A DNA stretch of 64,000 nt from Phytoactinopolyspora limicola (GTDB lineage Bacteria; Actinomycetota; Actinomycetes; Jiangellales; Jiangellaceae). Of the stretch, positions 14,473 through 22,970 are shown piece after piece. The position numbers and the translations under genes were made by a program. The notes below the pieces were generated by a model. That model was not told where the DNA came from and made no database searches. It was given only the letters and a program-made list of their open reading frames with translations. Position 1 is the stretch's first letter; each line of letters opens with the position of its first letter. Where the stretch lies: contig NZ_JAAOEN010000001.1 in NCBI RefSeq assembly GCF_011320225.1, positions 539,652 through 603,651 on the forward strand, written 5' to 3'.

Positions 14473-15512
14473 TGAACCTGAACTATCGAGGTGTCGCCTA
14501 CGACACTGGCACCAATAACGATCACGGCGACACGCTGTCACGGGAGGTGTGGGAACCCGACCTGGTCAGCCAGGAACTGCGTGCCATCCGCGAAGACCTG
14601 CACTGCAATGCTGTCGGCCTCTACGGGACCGATCTCGACCGCCTCGCCGAAGCGGCCACCATGGCGTTGGAAGACGGGCTCAATGTGTGGCTGCAGCCGA
14701 GGCTCGTCGACGCAAACGCGCAGCAGACCCTTGATCACATCGCGAAAGCAACCCGGGTAGCCGAAGAACTACGGTGCCGGTACCACAACGTGACGCTCAA
14801 CGTCGGATGTGAGCTGAGTATCTTCGCCGAAGGCATCATTCCAGGTGCCGACTACGAGCAGCGCAGCGCCAAGCTTGCCTCTCCGCGGCACTGGCCACTG
14901 ATGCCCTGGTACAACCGCAAACTCAACACACTGCTCGCCTCCGCAGCCAAGGTCGCACGAGCTGGTTTCGACGGAGCAATCACTTACAGCGCCGGGATGT
15001 GGGAGAGAGTGAATTGGGAGCGGTTCGACATGGTCGGGCTCGACTACTACCGCCTCCCATACAACCACGCCACCTACGCCACGAACCTCCGCAAACATCA
15101 CCGGCACGGCAAGCCGATCGTCATAACTGAGTTCGGCTGCGGCAGCTACCGCGGAGCCGAGGAAAAGGGGCCCTCCGGCCACGAGATCATCGATCACGAT
15201 TCCCCAGTCCCACATATCACCGGCGGACACGTCCGAGACGAACAGGTCCAGGCGGACCAGCTCGCCGAGTTGCTCGATATCTATGAGGCCGAGGGCGTGC
15301 ATGGTGCCTTTGTCTTCGAGTTCATCGAGCCCAGCTATCCGCATTCAGCTGACGCTCGCTATGACCTGGATATGGCTGGGTATGGACTGGTCAAAGTACT
15401 ACCCCGCACGGCAGCGCAACCTTATCGGTGGCAGCCGAAGAAGGCGTTCGACACCGTCGCCACACGCTACGCCCAAGCCGCGGAGGCCAGCGACACTCCA
15501 CCTTCGGAATGA
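14469..15512 (+). CDS. Glycoside-hydrolase-like TIM-barrel protein
   Basis: About 347 residues, no signal peptide. It starts MMNLNYRGVAYDTGTN and shows TIM-barrel features: LREL-type helices with LNVWLQPRL, then TLNVGCELSIFAEGII (a possible acid/base Glu after strand 4), DMVGLDYYRLPYN and PIVITEFGCGSYRGAEEKG (a candidate nucleophile Glu after strand 7), and GAFVFEFIEPSYP after strand 8. Similar proteins are often labelled abortive-infection or hypothetical, but the barrel with two glutamates argues for a retaining glycosidase-type fold. It is always plausible that it is non-catalytic. It is co-transcribed with the TetR gene. Confidence 0.72.
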   Translation: MMNLNYRGVAYDTGTNNDHGDTLSREVWEPDLVSQELRAIREDLHCNAVGLYGTDLDRLAEAATMALEDGLNVWLQPRLVDANAQQTLDHIAKATRVAEELRCRYHNVTLNVGCELSIFAEGIIPGADYEQRSAKLASPRHWPLMPWYNRKLNTLLASAAKVARAGFDGAITYSAGMWERVNWERFDMVGLDYYRLPYNHATYATNLRKHHRHGKPIVITEFGCGSYRGAEEKGPSGHEIIDHDSPVPHITGGHVRDEQVQADQLAELLDIYEAEGVHGAFVFEFIEPSYPHSADARYDLDMAGYGLVKVLPRTAAQPYRWQPKKAFDTVATRYAQAAEASDTPPSE

Positions 15513-16212
15513 AACGGGTGGTACAACGGCGCCTGCTGTGGCTTATCGGCCTGCACTACGTGTATCTGGAACTGCTTTCACCATCTGGCCTAACGGGAGC
15601 ACTTGCAGACGGCGAGAACTCGGACCGATCGTATGCGCAGGCAGTCGTGCGCACGCTCTTCAACAGGTAGACGGAAGCCCCTACGAAGCATGTAACGCCG
15701 CTCGTCGACCAGTCCAGGTCTCGTCATGTCCAACCTCGGAGCTGCCACGCCTCGTGCAGGTCGAGGGCACGGGTCCCGGTGAGGGAGAATGGAGGTGCCG
15801 ATTGGGCAGCCTACGAGAGAAGAACCTGATACGGGCATAGATCTAATGCTCCGCATGGGGAACCAATAAGAGGCACCTATCTGCGTTCTCGAAATTCGAG
15901 GGATTCGATCCCAGTCAATCAAGATGCGTTCATAGTTCAGAAGGAGCGCTTGAGTCATACCCGCCACCAGAGATGCCACGTCACGGTCATGTCGGTGCTC
16001 GATCTCCGGCTGGGCCTGAAAGAGCGCTGACGCAGACATCTACGTGACGGACCGGCGCCATACGGGAGCGCGGCAGCTCTGCGCAGGCGGCGCGGATGAG
16101 ATCGGCCGTGGGGCGAGTGCTCACGAGGTGGGTTCGCCCGCTAGTGTGTGGCGTCAAGATCACCGATGTTGATGCATACATATCGGGCAGCACGTAACAG
16201 TCGGAGCATCGA
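15513..16212. other. 700-bp region without a recognisable gene
   Basis: Neither strand gives a convincing protein. A minus-strand frame around 15900-16039 (ALFQAQPEIEHRHDRDVASLVAGMTQALLLNYERILIDW) has a protein-like composition, but no full-length ORF, start context or family match that I can name. It may be a decayed gene. The last 70 bases carry AT-richer sequence (GTTGATGCATACATAT) that may be the promoter of the SMP-30 gene. Confidence 0.45.
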
Positions 16213-17115
16213 ATGACCGAAAGATTCAAGGCCCATTTCGAGAGCCTGGATGACCGTTTCGCTTCCTACGGAGGAGATGAATACGTCGAGATCCTTCATT
16301 CCGGCAGTCGAAAGACCGAAGGCCCCGTATATTTCCCAGCGGGCCGCTACCTCGTGTGGAGCGACATTCCGAATGATCGGCTGTTGCGCTGGGATGAGAC
16401 GACGGGAAACATCGGTGTTTTCCGGGAGCCGTCGGGAAACGCGAACGGCAATACCATCGATCGGCAGGGCCGGCTGCTGACGTGTGAGCAGGGCGCCCGA
16501 CGGGTAACCCGTACCGAACACGACGGCTCGGTCACCGTACTGGCAGACCGATACGACGGAAAGCGGCTGAACAGCCCGAACGACATCGTAGTCCGCTCCG
16601 ACGGGTCGATCTGGTTCACCGATCCCCGGTATGGCATCACCGGGTACTACGAAGGAACCGAGGCCGAGAGCGAGATCGGCGCCGACCATGTCTACCGGAT
16701 CGATCCGGCTACCGGTCAGGTCGAGATCGTCGCTGACGACTTCGTTCGCCCCAACGGCTTGGCCTTCTCAGCCGACGAGAGCCAGCTGTACATCGTCGAC
16801 ACCCGTCGGCGGCATATGCGGGTCTTCGAGGTGAGCGACGACGGCGAACTATCCGGTGGTGACGTGTTCGCCGAGGCCTGGTTCGATGGGATCCGGCTGG
16901 ACCACCTCGGGCGCATTTGGGCGGCGGCGCTGGACGGTCTGCACTGCTACGACCCGGACGGCACCCTCATCGGAAAGCTGAGACTGCCGGAAGCGGCTTC
17001 GAATCTCACCTTCGGCGCCGCCAAGCGCAACAACCTGTTCATCACCAACTCCGCCGGGGATCTCTACTCGATCCGGGTCACTTTTGCTGGCGCGCGGCCG
17101 GGGGCAACCAGATGA
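16213..17115 (+). CDS. SMP-30/gluconolactonase family lactonase
   Basis: 300 residues forming a six-bladed beta-propeller of the SMP-30/Gre family. Metal ligands are recognisable: Glu 36 in KTEGPVY, the Asn of LNSPNDIVV and the Asp of YIVDTRRR, plus SPNDIVVRSDGSIWFTDPRYG and RPNGLAFSADE. Members hydrolyse sugar lactones such as gluconolactone in the cytoplasm. The last dozen residues (AGARPGATR) look unusual for the family, and a DUF433 fragment starts right at the stop, so the natural 3' end may have been altered by a local rearrangement. Confidence 0.9.
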   Translation: MTERFKAHFESLDDRFASYGGDEYVEILHSGSRKTEGPVYFPAGRYLVWSDIPNDRLLRWDETTGNIGVFREPSGNANGNTIDRQGRLLTCEQGARRVTRTEHDGSVTVLADRYDGKRLNSPNDIVVRSDGSIWFTDPRYGITGYYEGTEAESEIGADHVYRIDPATGQVEIVADDFVRPNGLAFSADESQLYIVDTRRRHMRVFEVSDDGELSGGDVFAEAWFDGIRLDHLGRIWAAALDGLHCYDPDGTLIGKLRLPEAASNLTFGAAKRNNLFITNSAGDLYSIRVTFAGARPGATR

Positions 17116-17214
17116 TCCGCAGGGAGGCAATCCGCAGGTGGACGCTGATGATCGCCTTCGGCTCGCCGATGGTGCACCGTGTCGAGCCGGAGGTGTGTCA
17201 TCGCGCGGCGACAT
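17112..17214 (+). pseudogene. Second DUF433 antitoxin fragment
   Basis: The frame reads REAIRRWTLMIAFGSPMVHRVEPEVCHRAA, closely matching RETIRSWTLKTALEAPLVHRVEPEVRHGAA of the DUF433 gene at 8140. The nucleotide match is also high, including the run coding VHRVEPEV. Only about 33 codons remain between the SMP-30 stop and the next promoter. It is a remnant 9 kb away from the tRNA-Ala element. Confidence 0.7.
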
Positions 17215-17269
17215 CACCGGTCCGGAAACTTGGGTGCGGTCTGTCAACACCGGTGACACGATCGCCACC

Positions 17270-18010
17270 ATGAGATTGAGCCACGACAGCTACGTCGAGC
17301 ACGTCCGTTCAGAGGCCGCCCGGATCGCCGCGGTGGCACAGCGGGGTCTGGAGGTCGACGTCCCCTCGTGCCCCGGCTGGACGGTGCGCGACCTCGTCGA
17401 ACACACGGCTGAGGTCTACCGGCACAAGATCGCCTGTATGCAGGAGAAGGCATTCCCGGAGCCGTGGCCCCCGGAGCGCGACGACGAGCCGGCCCTCGAC
17501 TACTTCGCACGCGCTACCGAGGATCTGCTCACTGAACTCACCAGCCGCGATCCTCTCGAATTCGCCGAGACATGGTGGTGGGACGAACGCACCGTCGGCT
17601 TCTGGGGCCGTCGGATGGCGCATGAGAGCGCCATCCATCGAATCGATGCTGAACTCGCCCACGATGACGTCACCCCGGTCGACGCCGCACTCGCCCTCGA
17701 CGGTGCCGACGAAGTCCTGCGCCTGATGCTGGCCGAGGACTGGAGCGACGAACCGTACCGCGATCTGCCGCCGGCCATTGTCCGCGTTCGGTGCGGTGAC
17801 GTGGCCTGGCGCGCGGTGATGGAACCGATGGCCGTCGTTGTCCACGTCGACCGATCATCCGACGAGCCGGTCGACGCGACCGTGACCGGTGACGCCGAAG
17901 CCCTCTACCTCTGGCTGTGGGGCCGCGGCCCAGACCGGACACTTGCCTCCGATGGAGACCCTACTGCCGTGGCACATCTGGACGCGCGGATGCGCCTGGC
18001 AACCCTGTGA
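17270..18010 (+). CDS. Maleylpyruvate isomerase-type (DinB/mycothiol) protein
   Basis: 246 residues from ATG 17270. N-terminal four-helix DinB/MDMPI domain: VDVPSCPGWTVRDLVEHTAEVYRHKIA with the conserved CPGWTVRDLVxH metal/thiol motif, then MAHESAIHRIDAELAHDD carrying the second metal histidine. The C-terminal half is an SCP2-like domain ending LWLWGRG. Related proteins use mycothiol as cofactor in isomerisation or transfer reactions. The frame is open upstream to 17084, but that part is the DUF433 relic read in another frame, so it is not coding. Confidence 0.88.
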   Translation: MRLSHDSYVEHVRSEAARIAAVAQRGLEVDVPSCPGWTVRDLVEHTAEVYRHKIACMQEKAFPEPWPPERDDEPALDYFARATEDLLTELTSRDPLEFAETWWWDERTVGFWGRRMAHESAIHRIDAELAHDDVTPVDAALALDGADEVLRLMLAEDWSDEPYRDLPPAIVRVRCGDVAWRAVMEPMAVVVHVDRSSDEPVDATVTGDAEALYLWLWGRGPDRTLASDGDPTAVAHLDARMRLATL

Positions 18011-18030
18011 GCAATCACCAGGCCGGCTTC

Positions 18031-18066
18031 GACGGGCATTGGTGGTAGGACGGGCGTTGGTGGTAG
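18031..18066 (+). repeat. Tandem duplication of 18 bp
   Basis: GACGGGCATTGGTGGTAG followed directly by the same unit with one change (A to G). It lies in the 227-bp gap between the DinB-type gene and the MMPL gene. No function is apparent. Confidence 0.7.
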
Positions 18067-18237
18067 CTGGAGTCGGGTCTTTGGGTCTGTCGCGATGTGG
18101 TGAAGATGATCGTGTCCCGGGGGAGACCCAGGGGTGCCCCTGAGACTTTGCAGGCTGTTCCCCGATATGGGGCGTGCGTGCTGTCTGGAACTCTCGAAGT
18201 GCCAGTGCATTTCACGATCCGGAAGCCGGGGGCGACG

Positions 18238-20478
18238 ATGTCCGCACCGACCGCTATCGAGCTCGACCGCGAAAGGTTGTCGAGCCCGCCTGTACGGCGA
18301 GGACCCATTGTGGCTGTTGCCACGTGGAGCGCCCGTCATCGCTGGACCGCGCTGCTGCTGTGGATCGCCTTCGTGGTCGCCGCTGTGGTCGGCGGTGCTG
18401 CGGTCAGCGGCAATGACCTGGACGAGAGCACGATGACCGTCGGTGCGTCCGGTGCGGCCGACACCGCGATGGCCGACGCGGATTTCGGCGACGTACCGAA
18501 CGAGTCGATCTTGATCCAGGCCGCGGACGGTGGGACCCTCGACTCCGCATCGGCCTCTGAGGCGGCGCAGGCACTCTCGGCCGCAGCCGCCGCTGTGCCG
18601 GGAGTGGCATCGGTTGTTGAGCCTGCCCCGTCCGCCGACGGAAGCTCGCTACTAGTGCAGGTGTCGCTGGTCGAACCCGACGGCAACGGTGACGCGGAAC
18701 ACCGGGTTCTTGCCCAGGTCGCCGCCGACCTCCAGGAGGCCGTCGAGCCGGTCGCGTCCGAGTACCCGGAGCTGTGGATCGGTCAGGTCGGCAACGCCTC
18801 GTTGAGCTCCGCCATCGACCAGGTGGTCGCGGACGACTTCCGGTTGGCCGAGATGTTGTCGCTTCCGGTGACGCTAGCCATCCTGGCGGTCGTGTTCGGC
18901 GCGCTCATCGCGGCCGGCGTTCCCGTCCTGCTGGCGTTCTCGTCGGTCGGTGCTGCCCTTGGTCTGTCGACGTTTGCCTCGTACCTCGTTCCGACCTCGG
19001 AGCTCCTGGCGTCGGTTGTCCTGCTGATCGGGATGGCCGTCGGTGTCGACTACTCGCTGTTCTACATCCGCCGCGCGCGTGAGCAGCGCAACAACGGAGA
19101 TGCCGTGGGCCGAGCCATCGAGGTCGCCGCGGCGACGTCCGGGCGTGCGGTCGTGATCTCCGGGTTGACGACGGTGGTGGCGATGGCCGGCATGTTCTTG
19201 GCGGGGCTCGCCGTCTTCGACTCGTTCGCCATCGGAACCATTCTGGTGATCGGGGTCGCGGTCGTCGGGTCGCTGACGGTGCTGCCTGCTCTGCTGTCAT
19301 TGCTCGGCCGGTGGGTGGATCGTCCGCGGATCCCGGTGTTGTGGAGACTGACGCGGCGCGAGGGTGGCGCCAGGTTCTGGCCCGCCGTCTTGCGGCCGGT
19401 GCTTCGTCGCCCGGCGGCCGCGTTCACCATCGGCGTCGTCGGGCTTGGCGCGCTGGCCGCCCCTGCGGTGTCGATGACGCTTGGGGAGCCCGATTTGGAG
19501 GACTTGCCGGGATCGATCGTCGAGGTGGACACGTTGAACCGGCTCTCGGAGGCCTACCCGCGGGAAGGTACGGTTCACACCGTCGCGATATGGACAGAGG
19601 ATGGCTCGGCGCTCGACGTCGCCTCGGTCGAATCGGCTGTCTCCGAGCTAACCCGATCCACGTCGGCGGACTCGTTGTTCGCCGACGCCGAGGCGTCTGT
19701 CCTCGAGGTGGCCACGGAGGGAAACGTGGCGCAACTCCCGGTCCCGGTGGCCGGCGGGTTGGACGATGCCCAGGAAGCGGAGTCGCTGGAGACGCTGCGT
19801 GCCCTGGTCGACGAGACTGTCGCCTCGTTCGCCGGCATCGCCGCTGGCGTCACTGGGCCGATCGCCTGGGATGCCGACTTCCGTGGCCAACTCGGCGAAC
19901 GACTGCCCTACGTCATCGGCTTCGTCCTTCTGCTCAGCGTGGTGGTGCTCATCCTGGCCTTCCGGTCGCTAACCATCGCACTAACCGCCGCTGGGCTGAA
20001 CCTGCTGTCGGTCGGAGCCGCCTACGGACTGCTGGTGCTGGTGTTCCAGAACACCTGGGCCGAAGGGCTGCTCGGCTTCACTTCGACGGGAGCGATCGTC
20101 ACCTGGGTGCCGTTGTTCCTGTTCGTGATCCTGTTCGGGCTGTCGATGGACTACCACATCTTCGTGGTGAGCCGGATCCGTGAGGGACGCGCGCTGGGGA
20201 TGCCGACCCGACAGGCGATCGAGCACGGTATCACCGCCTCTGCCGGAGTGGTGTCGAGCGCCGCGTTCGTTATGGTCGCCGTATTCTCGATCTTCACGAC
20301 GCTGTCGATGATCGAGTTCAAGCAGATGGGCGTTGGTATGGCTGCGGCCATTCTGATCGACGCGACGATCGTCCGTGCCATCGTCCTGCCCGCGGCGATG
20401 CGGCTGCTGGGCGAGCGCAACTGGTGGCTGCCGCGTCCACTCAACCGGCTGAACCGGCTGCGGGTCGTCGGAGGCTAG
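18238..20478 (+). CDS. MMPL/RND-family membrane transporter
   Basis: 746 residues with the MMPL layout: one N-terminal helix (WTALLLWIAFVVAAVVGGAAV), a periplasmic-type domain, helices 2-6 including VVLLIGMAVGVDYSLFYIRRAREQR (the conserved GxxVDYxLFxxxRxxE motif), then a second half with GLSMDYHIFVVSRIREGR. These proteins export lipids, siderophores or drugs using the proton gradient; Asp-Tyr pairs in helices 4 and 10 relay protons. The ATG at 18238 is chosen because upstream codons (from 18097) are unlike the family. It overlaps the convergent lipoprotein gene by four bases. Confidence 0.93.
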   Translation: MSAPTAIELDRERLSSPPVRRGPIVAVATWSARHRWTALLLWIAFVVAAVVGGAAVSGNDLDESTMTVGASGAADTAMADADFGDVPNESILIQAADGGTLDSASASEAAQALSAAAAAVPGVASVVEPAPSADGSSLLVQVSLVEPDGNGDAEHRVLAQVAADLQEAVEPVASEYPELWIGQVGNASLSSAIDQVVADDFRLAEMLSLPVTLAILAVVFGALIAAGVPVLLAFSSVGAALGLSTFASYLVPTSELLASVVLLIGMAVGVDYSLFYIRRAREQRNNGDAVGRAIEVAAATSGRAVVISGLTTVVAMAGMFLAGLAVFDSFAIGTILVIGVAVVGSLTVLPALLSLLGRWVDRPRIPVLWRLTRREGGARFWPAVLRPVLRRPAAAFTIGVVGLGALAAPAVSMTLGEPDLEDLPGSIVEVDTLNRLSEAYPREGTVHTVAIWTEDGSALDVASVESAVSELTRSTSADSLFADAEASVLEVATEGNVAQLPVPVAGGLDDAQEAESLETLRALVDETVASFAGIAAGVTGPIAWDADFRGQLGERLPYVIGFVLLLSVVVLILAFRSLTIALTAAGLNLLSVGAAYGLLVLVFQNTWAEGLLGFTSTGAIVTWVPLFLFVILFGLSMDYHIFVVSRIREGRALGMPTRQAIEHGITASAGVVSSAAFVMVAVFSIFTTLSMIEFKQMGVGMAAAILIDATIVRAIVLPAAMRLLGERNWWLPRPLNRLNRLRVVGG

Positions 20479-21215
20479 GGCGTCGGGCTACTTGAAGAGG
20501 CCGCAACCTCGTCCCGGATCGCGCCGGTGAACTGCTCGATGGTGGTGACCTGGCCCCAGCGCTCACCGCTGAGGTCGTCTGCCTGCACGTACACGCCGGA
20601 CATATGGTGGTCGCCACTGCCCTCCAGCCAGAAGCCGTCGATGGCCACCGTGAACACACGATGCCCGGCGGGACTCTCCGTTCCGGCCGCGACCTCGGTG
20701 ACATCTTCCGCGACTGCTACGACATCCAGCCCGATGCCGGATTCGGCCAGATCCTTGACCGTGACCTTGGTTGTTCCGCCGGTGCCCGCCACCCAGCCCT
20801 CGAATCCGTGGGTGACGTAGAGGACGCCGCCGTCCGGCTGGCTGCCATAGAGAACGTCGTCGACGGCTATTTCGATCTGAACCCGGTCGCTGCCGTCCGG
20901 TATCACGTCGGTGATCGTCCCGGTGACAATCACGTCAGCGAACTCGAGCGCTTCGGCGGGGGACGCCAGCGGCTCGTAGTCGACCTGTGCCCCGCCGCTC
21001 AGCAAATAGGTGAACTCCTCGGCCGATTCGGGCTGCGACGCTTGTGCGGCTTGAGGGTCCATCGATGCTGCTTCACTCTGCTCGGCTAGCTCTGCACTAC
21101 TCTGTTCGGCTGGGATGGCTTCATCCTGTCCGGCTGGGGCGGCGTCGTTCGCACAAGCTCCCATGGTGATCATGCCGATGAGGGCAATGGCGAGTACACC
21201 GGTCCGTACGTTCAC
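20475..21215 (-). CDS. Secreted lipoprotein of unknown function
   Basis: 246 residues from GTG 21215, with GGGAGG six bases upstream. Lipoprotein signal NVRTGVLAIALIGMITMGAC, then a low-complexity acidic/Gln/Ala linker (residues 20-70) and a beta-rich domain (FADVIVTGTITDVIPDGSDRVQIEIAVDDVLYG...VLYVTHGFEGW) that resembles a small OB-like beta-barrel as seen in proteins of unknown function from actinobacteria. Surface-exposed role likely. A longer ORF upstream to 21305 lacks a ribosome site. Confidence 0.78.
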   Translation of the reverse strand: MNVRTGVLAIALIGMITMGACANDAAPAGQDEAIPAEQSSAELAEQSEAASMDPQAAQASQPESAEEFTYLLSGGAQVDYEPLASPAEALEFADVIVTGTITDVIPDGSDRVQIEIAVDDVLYGSQPDGGVLYVTHGFEGWVAGTGGTTKVTVKDLAESGIGLDVVAVAEDVTEVAAGTESPAGHRVFTVAIDGFWLEGSGDHHMSGVYVQADDLSGERWGQVTTIEQFTGAIRDEVAASSSSPTP

Positions 21216-21637
21216 GTCGGCCTCCCTTGTTCCTGTTCCTTTGTGACGCACCGACCGGTCGTTCGGTTCCAGTACGGCATGGTGAGTTCGGGGCAGCAAG
21301 ACCAAGATCCACCGTCTTCCTGACAGTCACCCTGGCTCCGCGCAAACGGGCATCGTCTCTCAGGAGTTGAGTGCGGCGGCCGGATCGGACGGCGGGCCGC
21401 GATAGGTGTTGAGGCGCAGGTCCAGATCGCTACGGCCGAACCGCCATCGGAACGCTGAGAGCCCGTTGCACGGGTTCGGCGCGCGGCGGGTGAGAGCTGT
21501 TCCTCCACCGCGTCCAATCAGGCGGTAGCCGACTGCGGGAGCGCGCTCAGCCTTGACGCGATCCGTGGCGAGAATTGGTCGAAACCCGGCCAGCTGGCAA
21601 CTGTTGGAGTTGTCTGGGCCTGACGAGGATCTTCTGT
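21216..21637. other. Intergenic, no clear gene
   Basis: 420 bases between the lipoprotein gene and a small membrane protein. A minus-strand frame over 21360-21677 ends in LRLNTYRGPPSDPAAALNS and has a protein-like composition, but its start and N-terminal part are unconvincing; it might be a gene remnant. Confidence 0.4.
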
Positions 21638-21781
21638 ATGACTGTCCTGGTCCAGCTTGTTGTCTACCCGGTGGCACTCGTCGCGCTCATCGGTGCTGGC
21701 TGGCTTTTCGACAAAGTGCTGCATCCGCCCGGCAAGCGGCTACCGGATCAAGAGTTCGCGAAGCGTTGGGGGCGTGATTGA
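21638..21781 (+). CDS. Possible small membrane protein
   Basis: 47 residues: MTVLVQLVVYPVALVALIGAGWLFDKVLHPPGKRLPDQEFAKRWGRD. A single hydrophobic helix (residues 3-23) is followed by a charged tail. GAGGA lies about 9 bases before the ATG. No family is recognised; a longer reading from 21575 adds a non-conserved-looking N-terminus. Could be a real small inner-membrane protein or a chance ORF. Confidence 0.4.
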   Translation: MTVLVQLVVYPVALVALIGAGWLFDKVLHPPGKRLPDQEFAKRWGRD

Positions 21782-21905
21782 GCCACGGTTCTACGGCCGC
21801 TGGGCGCCGGGAGGCAGCGCCATTTTCGGCGCAGCACCGGCGAGCGAGCGTGAGCAGCAATCCGCGTAGCCTGGCGAGAACAATGCGATTGGGTAGATTC
21901 ACGCC

Positions 21906-22871
21906 ATGCGCACCGTTGCGGTCCTAGCGCTCGACGACGTCGTCGGGTTCGAGCTGTCGGTCCCGCCACAGATTCTCGGATCGGCCCAGACTGCCTCCGG
22001 CGAGCGGCTCTACGACGTCAGAGTCTGCGGTGACCGGCCGGTTATGGCGGGCGCGCGAGGTGAACCGATGTTCGCCGTCCACCCGCCGTACCCGATGGAA
22101 GAAGCAAGCCGTGCCGACACGATCATCGTTCCCGCCGTCACCGGTGACGGTACCGAACAGCCCGAGGTGCACGAGCTATTGCGTACTGCACACGCCCGTG
22201 GCGCGCGGATCGCCTCGATCTGCGGCGGAGCTTTCGTGCTCGCGGCTGCCGGACTGCTCGACGGTCGGCCGGCCACCACACACTGGGCGTTCGCCGACGA
22301 ACTCGCCGCACGTTACCCGCAGCTGCGAGTCGACCCCGCAGTGCTCTACGTCGACGACGGCCAAATCCTGACCGCCGCTGGCCTCGCGGCGGGAATCGAC
22401 CTGTGCTTCCACCTGATCCGGTGCGATTACGGGGCAGACGTCGCCGCCCGCACAGCGCGCTGGGTTGTCACGGCACCCCACCGGGCAGGCGGTCAAGCCC
22501 AGTTCATCGCTTACGACGCGTCTGATCCCGGTTCCGACCCCACGATGGCATCGGTCATGGAGTGGATGATCGAGAACCTGCATCAACCGATCACATTGAG
22601 CGACATCGCCCAACAGGCATATACCAGCTCCCGCACACTCAGCCGCCGCTTCCGCGAGCAGACTGGACTCTCGCCGCTGCAGTGGCTGCTCAGGCAGCGG
22701 ATCGCGCAGGCGCAGCGATTGCTCGAAACGACCAACCTGCCGATCGAGCAGATCGCCATCCGGGCTGGATTCGGCAGCGCCCCCGGGATGCGGCGACACT
22801 TCATTCGGCTCGCGGGCACCACCCCAGCCGCCTACCGGAGCACCTTCAACATCAGATCCATTGCCGAATAG
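21906..22871 (+). CDS. GlxA-type regulator (DJ-1/PfpI plus AraC domains)
   Basis: 321 residues. Residues 1-190 are a DJ-1/PfpI-like (glutamine amidotransferase fold) domain with the elbow Cys 106 in SICGGAF; residues 215-315 are an AraC/XylS double HTH (MEWMIENLHQPITLSDIAQQAYTSSRTLSRRFREQTGLSPLQWLLRQRI...IAIRAGFGSAPGMRRHF). In such proteins the N-terminal domain senses a ligand and does not hydrolyse. The regulated gene is unknown; there is no obvious divergent partner. Confidence 0.93.
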   Translation: MRTVAVLALDDVVGFELSVPPQILGSAQTASGERLYDVRVCGDRPVMAGARGEPMFAVHPPYPMEEASRADTIIVPAVTGDGTEQPEVHELLRTAHARGARIASICGGAFVLAAAGLLDGRPATTHWAFADELAARYPQLRVDPAVLYVDDGQILTAAGLAAGIDLCFHLIRCDYGADVAARTARWVVTAPHRAGGQAQFIAYDASDPGSDPTMASVMEWMIENLHQPITLSDIAQQAYTSSRTLSRRFREQTGLSPLQWLLRQRIAQAQRLLETTNLPIEQIAIRAGFGSAPGMRRHFIRLAGTTPAAYRSTFNIRSIAE

Positions 22872-22970
22872 TCCCCAGGCCGATCGTCATTTCTCCGCCG
22901 ACACAACCTGATCGAGCGCCAGGGCGTGTAAGGGGAACGAGAGCGCATCGAATGAGGGCAGGCGGAACGG

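Noticed and set aside
15590-16039. 149-codon minus-strand ORF
   Set aside because: The first 50 residues look protein-like, but the rest is low quality and there is no start context; described as an unexplained region instead.
18031-18066. CRISPR-like repeat
   Set aside because: Only two directly adjacent 18-bp units with no spacer; a simple tandem duplication. No CRISPR array or cas gene is visible anywhere in the window.
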